NCBI RefSeq assembly: GCF_003259435.1
Contig: NZ_QLMA01000005.1
Coordinates: forward strand, 1-64,000
Source of the DNA: Chitinophaga dinghuensis
GTDB lineage: Bacteria > Bacteroidota > Bacteroidia > Chitinophagales > Chitinophagaceae
Length of the DNA stretch: 64,000 bases
Reading direction: 5' to 3'
Part shown: positions 17,918-28,800 of the stretch, one piece after another
Position numbering within the stretch: the stretch's first letter is position 1
Layout: each line of letters starts with the position of its first letter
The notes under the pieces: model-generated
Seen by the model: the letters and a program-made list of their open reading frames with translations, nothing else
Database searches by the model: none
Told to the model about the DNA's origin: nothing
Program-made: the position numbers and the translations under genes

Positions 17918-19885
17918 ATGTTAATCGCTTTACAGGATATTACATTTGAGTTTGGTTCCAGGGTGATATTGGAAGATTCCTCCTGGCATATTGAACCCGG
18001 CGACCGTATTGGTCTGATCGGGCTGAATGGTACGGGTAAATCCACCCTCCTTCGTATCATTAATGGTGAATATTCTGTCTCCAAAGGAAGCGTAAACAAA
18101 AGTAAAAACCTTACCATTGGTTTCTTCAACCAGGACCTCCTTAGCTTTGAAACAGATGAATCCATCCTGATCGTAGGTATGATGGCCTTCGGTAAAGCCC
18201 TGGAACTGGAAAAAGATATAGAAAGAATTACCCAGGAACTGGAACATAACCAAACCGAGGAACTCCTCCATGAATTTAGTGATAAACTTCATGAGTTTGA
18301 GTCGCTCGACGGTTATAATATGAAACACAAAACCGCCCAGGTACTGGAAGGTTTAGGTTTTAGCACCGCCGACCTGGATCGTCCTTACAGCCAGTTCTCC
18401 GGAGGATGGCGTATGCGCGTACTCCTGGCCCGTCTGATCTTGCAACAGCCGGATGTACTCATGCTCGATGAGCCTACGAACCACCTTGACCTTCCTTCCA
18501 TCGAATGGCTGGAGCGCTACCTGACCGGCTACAACGGAGCCGTGATCATCGTTTCGCATGACCGCTTCTTCCTGGACAGAATGGTGAACGGTGTCGTGGA
18601 AGTGTATCAGCAACAGCTGCACCACTACGCAGGTAACTATTCCGACTACGAAGTTGAAAAAGAACTGCGCCGCGAAATGCAGCAACGCGCCTACGAGAAC
18701 CAACAGGATTACATCCGCCAGCAGGAACGCTTCATCGAACGCTTTAAGGCTAAAGCCTCCAAAGCCGCGCAGGCACAGAGTATCGCCAAAAGACTCGATA
18801 AACTGGAAAGAATTGAACAGGTAGACAACGGTCCTTCCAAAATCAGGATCAACTTCACCGTGGAAAAAATGCCAGGTAAAATTCTGTCTACCTTAACCAA
18901 TATCAGCAAGAATTTCGGGAGTAATGTCATCCTGAAAAACACCAACGCTGAAATCAACCGTGGTGATAAAATCGCCCTCATCGGCGCCAACGGTAAAGGT
19001 AAATCCACCCTCCTCCGTATCATCGCAGGCGTGGAACCACATGAAGGGGAAAACCAACCAGGCCACAACGTGATCACCAGCTTCTACGCACAGCACCAGC
19101 TGGAATCCCTGGACCTGAACAGCGAAATCCTCGACGAACTGAAAAACTGCGGCAGCGGTAAAACAGAACTGGAACTCCGCCAACTACTGGGCTGCTTCCT
19201 CTTCACCGGAGACGACGTATTCAAGAAAATCCGTATCCTCTCCGGAGGTGAAAAAGCCCGTGTGGCACTCGCAAAGACCATCATCGGTCAGGCCAACTTC
19301 CTCATGCTGGATGAGCCCACGAACCACTTGGATATGAACTCTGTACAGATGCTCATTGATGCGCTCAATAAATATGAAGGCAGCCTGGTACTCGTATCGC
19401 ACGACCGTTACTTTGTAAGCCAGACCGCCAACAAAATCTGGGAAATCGTTGATGGCGAAATCAAAGAGTTCAAAGGAACCTATGCAGAATGGGAAGCCTG
19501 GAAAAAACGCATGGCCGCCAATAACGCGCCACAACCTGCCGCCAAACCAAGCCCCGGCCCTACTCCCACTGTTGAACAACCTAAAAAGGAAGTAAAACAG
19601 GAACCGGCAGCCCAAAAAGGCGCTATCAATAAGGAAGTACAAAGGGAACTGCAAAAACAACAAAAACAGTTTTCCAACGTAGAAGGTCAACTGGCTAACC
19701 TCAAAGTCCGCAAAGCAGACCTGGAAGCCAGTCTCGGTCACCCAGATATCTACGGCGACAAGAATAAATTCGCTTCCGTGGAAAGTGAATACAACGATGT
19801 ATTGAAATTCCTGGAAAAAGCCAATCAGCAATACGAAGAGCTGTTCGAGAAAATCATGCAGCTGGAAGCATCGCTGATGAGTTAA
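17918..19885 (+). CDS. ABC-F family ATPase (ribosome-associated)
   Basis: 655 aa, two ABC domains and no membrane segments. ABC1: Walker A GLNGTGKS, signature FSGGWRMR, Walker B VLMLDEPTNHLD. Inter-domain linker rich in Q, R and K (about 240-310). ABC2: GANGKGKS, LSGGEKARVAL, FLMLDEPTNHLD. A Pro/Lys-rich spacer and a C-terminal coiled coil (about 560-650) follow, as in Uup-like members. ABC-F proteins act on the ribosome, relieving stalling or protecting it from drugs; which role applies cannot be told from sequence alone. A strong terminator follows. Confidence 0.92.
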   Translation: MLIALQDITFEFGSRVILEDSSWHIEPGDRIGLIGLNGTGKSTLLRIINGEYSVSKGSVNKSKNLTIGFFNQDLLSFETDESILIVGMMAFGKALELEKDIERITQELEHNQTEELLHEFSDKLHEFESLDGYNMKHKTAQVLEGLGFSTADLDRPYSQFSGGWRMRVLLARLILQQPDVLMLDEPTNHLDLPSIEWLERYLTGYNGAVIIVSHDRFFLDRMVNGVVEVYQQQLHHYAGNYSDYEVEKELRREMQQRAYENQQDYIRQQERFIERFKAKASKAAQAQSIAKRLDKLERIEQVDNGPSKIRINFTVEKMPGKILSTLTNISKNFGSNVILKNTNAEINRGDKIALIGANGKGKSTLLRIIAGVEPHEGENQPGHNVITSFYAQHQLESLDLNSEILDELKNCGSGKTELELRQLLGCFLFTGDDVFKKIRILSGGEKARVALAKTIIGQANFLMLDEPTNHLDMNSVQMLIDALNKYEGSLVLVSHDRYFVSQTANKIWEIVDGEIKEFKGTYAEWEAWKKRMAANNAPQPAAKPSPGPTPTVEQPKKEVKQEPAAQKGAINKEVQRELQKQQKQFSNVEGQLANLKVRKADLEASLGHPDIYGDKNKFASVESEYNDVLKFLEKANQQYEELFEKIMQLEASLMS

Positions 19886-19893
19886 TATTACTG

Positions 19894-19925
19894 AAAGCCG
19901 GCAGCTACCCCTGCCGGCTTTTTCT
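19894..19925 (+). terminator. Rho-independent terminator of the ABC-F gene
   Basis: GCCGGCAG pairs with CTGCCGGC around CTACCC, followed by TTTTT. It separates the ABC-F gene from the regulator gene. Confidence 0.85.
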
Positions 19926-19951
19926 GCACCTTCAAAAAAAATTACATTTTC

Positions 19952-20641
19952 ATGCAAAAAATCCTTGTTGTTGAAGATGAAGTGAAAGTGGCCAATGCGG
20001 TTAAGAAAGGACTGGAAGAAAATGGTTTTGATGTTGACCTGGCTTACGACGGCCGCATGGGCAAAAGCCTCGTCGTTAGTAATAATTATGATCTGGTCAT
20101 CCTGGACCTGAATCTCCCCCACAGCAACGGTTATGAGCTCTGTGAAGTCATCCGTGCCAAAAATATCCGCATTCCTATCATCATGCTGACAGCCCTGGGC
20201 GGCATGGAAGATAAAATGCAGGCATTTGAACTGGGCGCAGATGATTACCTGGTAAAACCCTTCGATTTCCGGGAACTCCTGGCCCGCATCCGCGTATTCC
20301 TCAAACGTGCCGGCGCAGAAACAGCGCAGGGTACCAACTATAAAATTACCATCTCCGACCTCGAAATCGACCGCGAGAAAAAAGAAGTGTCCCGCGCAGG
20401 CCGCAAGATCGCCCTCACAGCGAAAGAATACCAGCTCCTGGAATTCCTGGCACTGCACAAAGGGAAAGTCATCTCCAAACTCACTATCGCAGAAAAGGTA
20501 TGGGATATCGACTTCGATACCGGTACTAACGTGATCGAAGTATATATGAACTTCCTCCGCAAAAAAATTGATAAAGACTTCGACAATAAACTGCTGCATA
20601 CCAAAACCGGTATGGGTTATTATCTCTCTGAAGAACAGTAA
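19952..20641 (+). CDS. OmpR/PhoB-family response regulator
   Basis: 229 aa. Receiver domain with the acidic pocket E8-D9, phospho-acceptor D52 (LVILDLNLP) and Lys in LVKPFDFRELL. The C-terminal winged helix has KEYQLLEFLALHKGKVIS and TNVIEVYMNFLRKKID. It resembles CusR/CopR-type regulators. The kinase gene starts 3 bp after the stop, and the efflux operon follows, so it most likely controls metal efflux. Its probable binding site is the phased repeat at 22041-22090. Confidence 0.93.
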   Translation: MQKILVVEDEVKVANAVKKGLEENGFDVDLAYDGRMGKSLVVSNNYDLVILDLNLPHSNGYELCEVIRAKNIRIPIIMLTALGGMEDKMQAFELGADDYLVKPFDFRELLARIRVFLKRAGAETAQGTNYKITISDLEIDREKKEVSRAGRKIALTAKEYQLLEFLALHKGKVISKLTIAEKVWDIDFDTGTNVIEVYMNFLRKKIDKDFDNKLLHTKTGMGYYLSEEQ

Positions 20642-20644
20642 GTC

Positions 20645-22015
20645 TTGAAGATTAAATACAAAATAGCGCTCTACTACACCACATCAGCGACCCTGATGCT
20701 GATGATATTTGCAGTACTGGCCTATTATTTCTCTTCCAAATCCCGCAAAGCGGAATACCTGGAAAGACTGGAATATCGTGCCCGGTCTATCGCCAACGTG
20801 ATTATTGAAGATGGCCACGTAAAAGTGGACCTGCTCCGAAAGCTGGACCGTACTACCTTTCAGGACCTTTACAAGGAAGCCATCCTCGTATATAATCCCA
20901 ATTACGATCTGCTGTACAGCAATCTGAAAGACACGACCATTCGCACCCACCGCAATTTGCTCGATTACATCAAAGTGAATAAATCCTACAGTTATGAGAA
21001 AGGTAACGGAGAGGTAGTCGGCATTTATTACACAGAGGGCGAAGTCTCTGTTATCGTCATCGTGTCTTCCTTTGATAAATATGGATATCAAAATCTGACC
21101 AATCTTAGCCAGATCCTGCTCCTGGAGCTGGCAACCGCTATTATTGTGCTGATAGGCGTTGGTTATTTCTTCGCCCGGAAAATGGTGGAGCCAATCGATA
21201 AACTGGTGAAGGAAGTAGACAGTATCAACGCCAACAACCTGCAAGACCGCCAGGTGGCCGTACAAGGGAAAGACGAAATCGCCAAGCTGGCAGCCAACTT
21301 CAACACCATGTTGCAGCGACTCAGCGACTCCTTCGATTTGCAGAAAAGCTTTGTGAGCAATGCTTCCCATGAACTGCGTACTCCCCTCGCCTCTATTATC
21401 AGCCAGTTACAGGTAACGCTTTCCAAAGAACGCAATGCCAGCGAATACCAGGACGTACTAAACTCCGTACTGGAAGATGCTGAAAGTCTGACGGACCTCA
21501 CCAATGGCTTGCTCCAACTGGCACAGTCGGAAATGAGGGTGCAGCAATTCGTGTTCTCCAATGTACGCATAGACGAACTGCTGATGGATATGGCCAACCT
21601 GATCCGCCTGAAGCAAAAGGAAAGCAAAATCGATATTCAATTCAACAAACTCCCCGACAACGACCTGCTGGTCACCTGTTTCGGGAATGAGTCCCTTTTG
21701 AAAATTCTTTTCATTAACCTGGTGGACAATGCCTGCAAATTCTCGCGCGACAATACCGCACATATTAGTATTGACTTCTATACGCAATACATCATGGTGC
21801 AGGTAAGGGATAAAGGAATTGGCATTCCCGTGGATGAACTGAATAAGATATTTGAGCCCTTTTACAGAGGTCAGAATGTACAGAAGACACGGGGCCACGG
21901 GCTGGGATTATCTATCTGTAAAAAGATTGTACAGATACACAAAGGGCATATCACCGTTACCTCCACACCGAATGAAGGCACCACGTTCACGGTCATTTTA
22001 CCGCATATGATGTAA
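20645..22015 (+). CDS. Membrane sensor histidine kinase
   Basis: 456 aa. TM1 (ALYYTTSATLMLMIFAVLAY), a periplasmic sensor of about 120 residues, TM2 (ILLLELATAIIVLIGVGYFF), a HAMP domain (MVEPIDKLVKEVDSI), a dimerisation domain with phospho-acceptor H242 in SNASHELRTPLAS, and a catalytic ATPase domain with N box (NLVDNACKFS), G1 (VRDKGIGIP) and G2 (GHGLGLSICKKI). The start must be TTG at 20645: the upstream codon run begins at a stop, and the first ATG lies inside TM1. It is the partner of the preceding regulator. Confidence 0.92.
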   Translation: MKIKYKIALYYTTSATLMLMIFAVLAYYFSSKSRKAEYLERLEYRARSIANVIIEDGHVKVDLLRKLDRTTFQDLYKEAILVYNPNYDLLYSNLKDTTIRTHRNLLDYIKVNKSYSYEKGNGEVVGIYYTEGEVSVIVIVSSFDKYGYQNLTNLSQILLLELATAIIVLIGVGYFFARKMVEPIDKLVKEVDSINANNLQDRQVAVQGKDEIAKLAANFNTMLQRLSDSFDLQKSFVSNASHELRTPLASIISQLQVTLSKERNASEYQDVLNSVLEDAESLTDLTNGLLQLAQSEMRVQQFVFSNVRIDELLMDMANLIRLKQKESKIDIQFNKLPDNDLLVTCFGNESLLKILFINLVDNACKFSRDNTAHISIDFYTQYIMVQVRDKGIGIPVDELNKIFEPFYRGQNVQKTRGHGLGLSICKKIVQIHKGHITVTSTPNEGTTFTVILPHMM

Positions 22016-22040
22016 TTGCATTTCAGTCAACTAATTTGAT

Positions 22041-22090
22041 TTTAATCTGTTTTTAATACGGGTTAAAGGTGGCTTTAATCTCATTTTAAG
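22041..22090 (+). promoter_or_regulatory. 11-bp phased TTTAA repeats, candidate response-regulator operator
   Basis: TTTAAT begins at 22041, 22052 and 22074 and TTTAAG at 22085, with a degenerate TTAAAG at 22063, so the copies fall on one exact 11-bp phase. OmpR/PhoB regulators bind tandem half-sites about one helical turn apart. The repeats take the place of the -33 region; a weak -7 element, GATTTTTG, lies at 22090-22097. This suggests activation of the efflux operon by the adjacent regulator. Confidence 0.6.
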
Positions 22091-22116
22091 ATTTTTGTCC
22101 CATCAAATTGGGCTAT

Positions 22117-23394
22117 ATGCGAACATTCAGGATGCTGGTAATATCAGCATGCACTATTGGCTTGGGCTTTACACAACCTCTCAGGGCTCAGATTCAGCCA
22201 ACACCTATTACATTGCAGGAGGTGGAAGACTCCTTCCTCGTCCGGAACTATGCTTTACTCGCACAACGATATCAAATCGATGCATCCAAAGCGCTTATCA
22301 GACAGGCCAAAATTTGGGATAACCCCAATTTCAGCGCCGTACTGGGTTTTGGAAGTACAGATCATGTGCAGCCATTCAGAGTAGGCTCCGATGGAGAAAC
22401 TTCGTACAACATCGATCAGTTGATTCAGCTGGCAGGCAAACGTAATAAGAACATTCAACTGGCCGCTACCGCCAGCAAAATGAATGAGGCCACCTTCGAT
22501 GAACTGGTACGGGTTTTAAAGCTGCAACTGCGCGAGAATTACTACAATATTTACTACAACCAGCAATCAGGGAAAGTACTGAAAGAACAGCTGGGCAATC
22601 TGCAAACTATCGTCAACGCATATGCGGAAGCCGATAAGAAAGGATCTGTTGCACATGCTGATTTAGTGAGACTACAAGCCCTCCAGGTGGGACTTGAAAA
22701 CGATTATGCGGACCTGAAGCAGGAAGAACTGGAATCTCAGAAAAACCTACAACAGTTACTCCATAGCCAGGACTTCTATGTGGCCAGTTTGCAACCCGCA
22801 GACCTGGCCCATTACAGCCTGGATCATATCCAACTGCCACAGTTGATGGAAACGGCCACCCAGAACCGTCCGGATGTGAAAGTAGCTGCATTGCAGTATC
22901 AAAGCGCCGAACTGAACTACCGTTTACAAAAATCCCTCGCTGTACCGGATCTGCACGTAGGCGCTACCTACGACAAACAAGGTAGTTATGTCAACAACTT
23001 TATTGGTCTGACTGTAGGCATTGACCTCCCACTCTGGAACCGCAACCAGGGCAATATCCGCTCCGCGCAATACGCCATGAAAAGCGAAGCCGCGCAATAC
23101 CAACAGCAGCAGAATATAGCACAGACAGAAGTACTGAATGCCTATCACCGCATTATACAGCTGGAAAAGCGTTATAAAGACTTTGATCTGCATCAGTTCC
23201 AGAACGAGTTCGATACGCTGATAGCCGAAGTAGCCAAGAATTTCAGAAAGGGAAACATCTCCCTGTTACAGTTTATCGACTACTTCAACAGCTATAGCGA
23301 CAACGCAAAAAATATCAACAAATTTTTATCTAACAGGGTTAATGCATACGAAGAACTCAACTATGCAACAGGACAAGAATTATTTAAAAACTAA
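22117..23394 (+). CDS. TolC-family outer membrane efflux protein
   Basis: 425 aa from the ATG at 22117 (signal peptide MRTFRMLVISACTIGLGF, cleavage near LRAQI); a TTG three codons earlier is possible. Two long alpha-helical repeat halves with the OEP pattern (LVRLQALQVGLENDYADLKQ; GLTVGIDLPLWNRNQGNI). It forms the outer-membrane exit duct of a CusC/CzcC-type tripartite pump. The adaptor gene starts 4 bp after its stop. Confidence 0.9.
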   Translation: MRTFRMLVISACTIGLGFTQPLRAQIQPTPITLQEVEDSFLVRNYALLAQRYQIDASKALIRQAKIWDNPNFSAVLGFGSTDHVQPFRVGSDGETSYNIDQLIQLAGKRNKNIQLAATASKMNEATFDELVRVLKLQLRENYYNIYYNQQSGKVLKEQLGNLQTIVNAYAEADKKGSVAHADLVRLQALQVGLENDYADLKQEELESQKNLQQLLHSQDFYVASLQPADLAHYSLDHIQLPQLMETATQNRPDVKVAALQYQSAELNYRLQKSLAVPDLHVGATYDKQGSYVNNFIGLTVGIDLPLWNRNQGNIRSAQYAMKSEAAQYQQQQNIAQTEVLNAYHRIIQLEKRYKDFDLHQFQNEFDTLIAEVAKNFRKGNISLLQFIDYFNSYSDNAKNINKFLSNRVNAYEELNYATGQELFKN

Positions 23395-23398
23395 GCAC

Positions 23399-24490
23399 AT
23401 GACGCGCCCTATATTATTCATCGGGTTTTCGCTGCTGGCAGCGTTTATATGGAGTGGATGCAAACACACCCAGGCGGAAGATACAGAGAAAAGCACTTTC
23501 GTTCTCAGCGATACCATGCTCAAAAATATTCGTATCGACACCGCCCGTTTACAACCGGTGCAGAACCAACTTCGTTTATCCGGAAAGGTTACTCCTAACG
23601 GCGGTAAAGTACTGAAAGTATATCCGCTGGTGAGTGGCTATGTACAGGATATCAAAGTACAACTGGGCGATTACGTTCAGAAAGGTCAGGTACTGGCAGT
23701 GATTCATAGTGCGGAAATCGCAGACTATGAAAAACAACTGGCACAAGCCCGCTCCGATCAGGGCGTTGCCGAGAAAAACCTGAAAGTGGCTCAGGACCTG
23801 TACGACAGCCGCCTCTCCACTGAAAAAGATGTCGTGAACGCTAAAGGCGATCTCGCTAAGTCGAATGCAGAAATCACCCGACTGAACGATCTGTTTAAAA
23901 TATACCGTAAAGGGAAAGGCGCCACCTACCTGGTAACTGCACCGATTTCCGGATATATTATTGAAAAGAACATCAATAATAACATGGAGATCCGTACCGA
24001 TAACAGCTCCAATATCTTCACCATCTCCGAACTGGATGATGTGTGGATAATGGCCAATGTGTTCGAAACAGATATCGCGAAAATCAAAGAAGGCTATGAT
24101 GCCAGCGTAGTAACAGTAAGCTACCCTGATCAGCCCTTCCATGGCCGTATCGACAAGATCTATAACTTCCTGGACCCTGCTACCAAAACCATGCAGGTAC
24201 GCATCAGTCTCGATAACAAAAAAATGGAACTGAAACCGGAAATGTTTGCGACAGTATACGTTACCTACAAAGATAATGACGAGAAAATAGCCGTTCCTTC
24301 TGCTGCCGTTATTTTCGATAACAGCAAAAACTTTGTACTGGTATTCAAAGATAAATTCAACATTTCTGTAAGACAGGTGGAAGTAGCCAAATCCTCCGGA
24401 GATATCACTTACATCCAATCAGGCCTTCAGCCTGATGAGAAAGTAATCTCCAAAAATCAGCTGCTTATTTACGACGCACTTAAAGACTAA
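23399..24490 (+). CDS. RND efflux periplasmic adaptor (CusB/CzcB-like) lipoprotein
   Basis: 363 aa from the ATG at 23399, which gives a lipoprotein signal (MTRPILFIGFSLLAAFIWSGC); earlier ATGs at 23342 and 23363 would overlap tolC and break the signal peptide. Lipoyl/barrel-sandwich halves (VYPLVSGYVQDIKVQLGDYV; LVTAPISGYIIEKNINN), a helical hairpin between them, and a beta-barrel domain (VWIMANVFETDIAKIKEG). It links the outer-membrane channel to the inner-membrane pump. Confidence 0.9.
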   Translation: MTRPILFIGFSLLAAFIWSGCKHTQAEDTEKSTFVLSDTMLKNIRIDTARLQPVQNQLRLSGKVTPNGGKVLKVYPLVSGYVQDIKVQLGDYVQKGQVLAVIHSAEIADYEKQLAQARSDQGVAEKNLKVAQDLYDSRLSTEKDVVNAKGDLAKSNAEITRLNDLFKIYRKGKGATYLVTAPISGYIIEKNINNNMEIRTDNSSNIFTISELDDVWIMANVFETDIAKIKEGYDASVVTVSYPDQPFHGRIDKIYNFLDPATKTMQVRISLDNKKMELKPEMFATVYVTYKDNDEKIAVPSAAVIFDNSKNFVLVFKDKFNISVRQVEVAKSSGDITYIQSGLQPDEKVISKNQLLIYDALKD

Positions 24491-24498
24491 CCGTCCGC

Positions 24499-25812
24499 AT
24501 GAAGAAGATTTTATCCGTCGGACTACTGTCTCTCGGCGTCTTACATGGATCAGCGCAAGAAAAGAAAGACTCGCTGCTCCCCTACACTTTTCACTTTCAG
24601 CAAACGCTGGTAACCCAGTGGCATCCCGACTTTTCGGCCAAATATACTGGCCAGAACAGTTTTCTAACGCATGAGCCGAGTGCCACTTCCATTACCAGTA
24701 CCATATACGCAGGGATTCGTCCAGTGAAAAACCTGGAACTGTTCATCAACCCGGAACTCGCCGGAGGTAAGGGTTTGAGCAAAGCGACAGGTATCGCAGG
24801 ATTCCCTAACGGAGAAACTTTCCGCGTAGGCGATCCTACGCCGAAGATCTACCTCGCAAGGGCATTCGGCGTGTATACGTTACCGTTTACCACCAGAGTG
24901 GAAACCGATGACGATGACCAGAATAACGTAGCAGGTACCACACCTATGCATTACCTCCGATTCATTGTTGGTAAATACTGTCTGGCCGACTATTTCGACC
25001 TGAACAACTACAGCCATGATCCGAGAACACAGTTTCTAAACTGGGGACTGATGAACAATGCAGCCTGGGACTATCCTGCAGATGTAAGAGGTTATACAAT
25101 GGCCGTAACCTTACAATACCGCAAGGATAACTGGATGGTACAGGCAGCGTCTTCACTGGAACCGACGGAAGCCAATGGCCCCAACCTGAACTACAACTAT
25201 GGCAGGTCTAATGGCTGGATGGCGGAAGTAACGCATACGCACCAACTCCATGGTAAGCATGAAGGGAATATCCGTTTCATGACCTTCCTTAACCAGGCCG
25301 CCATGGGGAATTACCTGGAAGCGATCCGCGTAGCAGTGGACACGCCGGATGTAGATGCTGTAGGCCGCAACGGTCACACCAAATATGGTTTCGGTATCAA
25401 TATGGACCAGGAGTTCACCGACGACGGAGGCGCTTTCCTCAAGGCTTCCTGGAACGATGGCCATAACCAGACATGGGCCTTCACAGAAATTGACCAAACC
25501 ATCAGCGCAGGATGGGTACAGGCGGGAAACCGCTGGCATCGGCCGCAAGATAGAGTGGGATTGGCAATCGTGGTGAATGGCATCTCCCGGGATCATCAGA
25601 AATACCTGGCCGCTGGCGGTTATGGCTTTATGCTCGGGGATGGACAACTGAACTATGGCCATGAAGGCATTCTGGAGTTATACTATAGCTGGAATATCTC
25701 TAAACTCCATCTGGCCATCACTCCCGACTACCAATTTGTACTCAACCCAGGTTACAATAAAGACCGCGGACCGGTAAATATTTTTGGAATCAGAACAAGA
25801 GTGGCATTCTAA
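24499..25812 (+). CDS. OprB-like carbohydrate porin
   Basis: 437 aa. Signal peptide MKKILSVGLLSLGVLHGSAQ. The mature protein has amphipathic strand patterns and ends in IFGIRTRVAF, an outer-membrane beta-barrel C-terminus (terminal Phe). Segments such as GIRPVKNLELFINPELAGGKGL and YLRFIVGKYCLADYFDLNNY match OprB-type carbohydrate-selective porins. It sits 8 bp after the adaptor and 12 bp before the RND pump, inside the efflux operon. Whether it carries sugars or serves metal traffic is unknown. Confidence 0.75.
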   Translation: MKKILSVGLLSLGVLHGSAQEKKDSLLPYTFHFQQTLVTQWHPDFSAKYTGQNSFLTHEPSATSITSTIYAGIRPVKNLELFINPELAGGKGLSKATGIAGFPNGETFRVGDPTPKIYLARAFGVYTLPFTTRVETDDDDQNNVAGTTPMHYLRFIVGKYCLADYFDLNNYSHDPRTQFLNWGLMNNAAWDYPADVRGYTMAVTLQYRKDNWMVQAASSLEPTEANGPNLNYNYGRSNGWMAEVTHTHQLHGKHEGNIRFMTFLNQAAMGNYLEAIRVAVDTPDVDAVGRNGHTKYGFGINMDQEFTDDGGAFLKASWNDGHNQTWAFTEIDQTISAGWVQAGNRWHRPQDRVGLAIVVNGISRDHQKYLAAGGYGFMLGDGQLNYGHEGILELYYSWNISKLHLAITPDYQFVLNPGYNKDRGPVNIFGIRTRVAF

Positions 25813-25824
25813 AGAAACAGGATT

Positions 25825-28800
25825 ATGAACAAATTCATCAGAAATATTGTGGCATTCTCCCTTAAAAACAAACTCTTTGTTTTTATCGGGGTAATAACAC
25901 TGATCATCGCAGGAGTATTCTCCTTCGTACATACGCCTATCGAAGCATTTCCGGATGTGACCAACACCCAGATCGTAATCGTTACCAAATGGAACGGCCG
26001 TAGCGCCCAGGAGGTGGAACGCTTCGTAACACTGCCTATCGAAGTATCTATGAACGCTGTACAACGCAAAACCAGCGTGCGTTCTGTGACCATGTTTGGG
26101 CTGTCTGTAGTTAGAATCATTTTCGACGACGATGTGGAGGACTTCTTCGCGCGTCAGCAGGTCAACAACATGCTGGCTACAGTGAGTCTGCCAGAAGGCG
26201 CCGATCCGGAAGTACAACCTCCGTATGGCCCTACCGGCGAGATCTTCCGTTATTACCTGAAAAGTCCGAAAAGAGACTCCAGGGATCTGCTCACCTGGCA
26301 GAACTGGGTGATAGACCGTCAAATCCGCAGTGTACCTGGCGTTGCCGACGTCGTTGCATTCGGCGGCCAGGAAAAAATCTATGAGATCTCCGCAGATCCT
26401 GTACGACTGGCAAAATATGATATCACGCCACTGGAGCTTTACCAGGCGGTTAACAAGAGTAACGTGAATGTTGGTGGAGACGTGATTGAAAAGAACGGCC
26501 AGGCATACGTAGTGCGCGGTATAGGCTTACTTAACAGCATCCAGGATATCCAGAATATCATCGTACAAAGTATCAACGGCGTGCCTTTATTGGTAAAGGA
26601 CCTCGCCAATGTGCATGAGTCCTCCGCCCCTCGCGTAGGCCAGGTGGGGCTCGACAAGGAAGACGATATCGTAGAAGGCATCGTAGTAATGCGTAAAGGT
26701 GAAAACCCTTCCGAAGTACTCGGCCGTCTGAAAGAAAAGCTGAAAGAGCTGAATGAAACAGTACTTCCGGACGACATCAAAATGGTTACGTTCTATGATC
26801 GTGATACGCTGATGGAGTTCTGTACGCATACCGTAATGCATAACCTGCTGGAAGGTATCATTTTCGTGACGGTGATTGTATTCATCTTCATGGCCGACTG
26901 GCGGACAACCGTGATCGTATCCATTATCATCCCGCTGGCATTACTGTTTGCGTTTATGTGTCTGCGTATTAAAGGCATGAGCGCGAACCTGCTGTCTATG
27001 GGCGCTATCGACTTCGGTATCATCATAGATGGAGCCGTCGTAATGGTGGAAGGGATATTTGTAATGCTGGATCATAAAGCCCATAAATATGGGATGGAGC
27101 GGTTTAACAAGATGGCCAAACTGGGTTGGATAAAACAAACCGGCGGTGATCTTGCAAAAGCAATCTTCTTCTCCAAACTCATTATTATCATCTCCCTTGT
27201 ACCCATCTTCTCTTTCCAGAAAGTAGAAGGTAAAATGTTCTCGCCACTGGCCTGGACACTGGGATTTGCATTGCTGGGCGCTTTGCTGTTCACCCTTACG
27301 TTGGTGCCGGTACTATGTTCCATTCTCCTGAACAAAAATGTAAAAGAGAAGAACAACATAGTGGTGAATTTCTTCGACCGCATTGTTACGAATGGGTTCA
27401 GCTGGACTTATCGCAACAAGCGATTGAGTCTGATCGCTTCGCTGGCCTTTATGGTACTGGTATTCATGTCTGCCAAATTCCTTGGAACAGAGTTCCTGCC
27501 GCAGCTGAATGAAGGTTCCCTCTGGGTAACAACAGAATTACCTATGAGTATGTCGCTCACAGAAAGCGTGAAAATGGCCAGAGATATCCGTCAGGACCTG
27601 GGCGGATTCCCTGAAGTGAAACGCGTACTCTCTCAGGTAGGTCGTTCCAATGATGGTACAGACCCTAACGGATTTTACTTTGTACAATACCAGGTAGACC
27701 TGGCGCCGAAGGCAGACTGGAAACGCAAGATTACACAGGATGAATTGATTGCGCAAATGGAAGGCCGACTGAGAAAGTATCCGGGTATTATCCTGAACTT
27801 CTCCCAGCCTATCAGTGATAACGTATCTGAAGCAGTGGCCGGTTTCAAAGCCGCCAATGGGGTGAAGATATTTGGTGACGACCTGGTGAAGCTGGAAGCT
27901 TTATCACAACAGGTAATAGCACAGCTGAAACATGTACAGGGTATCAAAGACCTTGGTGTGATCCGTAATATTGGTCAGCCTGAAATGAGCATCAACCTGG
28001 ATGATAATAAGATGGCGCAGTATGGCGTATCTACCGGTGATGCCCAGGCTGTAATTGAAATGGCTATTGGTGGTAAAACAGCCACTCAGCTGTATGAAGG
28101 CGAAAAGAAATTCGATATACGTATCCGTTACGATGAAAACTATCGTAAAACAGAAGATGATCTTGCCAACCTGATGGTGCCAACTATCAATGGCAATAAA
28201 GTGCCGCTGAAAGAGATTGCTGAAATCAAGACTATCACTGGTCCGGCATTCATCTATCGGGATACGAACAAGCGCTTCATTGGGGTTAAATTCTCTGTTC
28301 GTGACCGTGACCTTGGTAGCACCATTGCGGAAGCGCAGGAACATGTGAGCAAAGCGATTAAGCTGCCTAAAGGCTATAGCATTGGCTGGACAGGTGAATT
28401 TGAGAACCAGGTGCGCGCAACCAAACGTCTTGGACAAGTAGTACCCATCAGTATTGTAGCCATCTTCCTGGTGCTGTTTATTATGTTGGGTAATGTGAAA
28501 GACGCGGGTCTGGTGTTGATGAACGTACCATTTGCATTGATTGGAGGAATCCTCGCATTGCATGTAACCAACATGAACTTCGGTATCTCTGCCGGTGTTG
28601 GTTTCATTGCATTATTTGGTATATGTATACAGAATGGAGTGATTCTGATCTCGGTATTCCATAAGAATCTGGAGCAGAAGATGACGCTCAATGATGCCAT
28701 CCGACTGGGAGTACAGAGTCGTATCCGTCCGGTGGTAATGACCGCGCTGATGGCTGCTATTGGTCTGGTACCAGCAGCATTATCACATGGTATTGGATCA

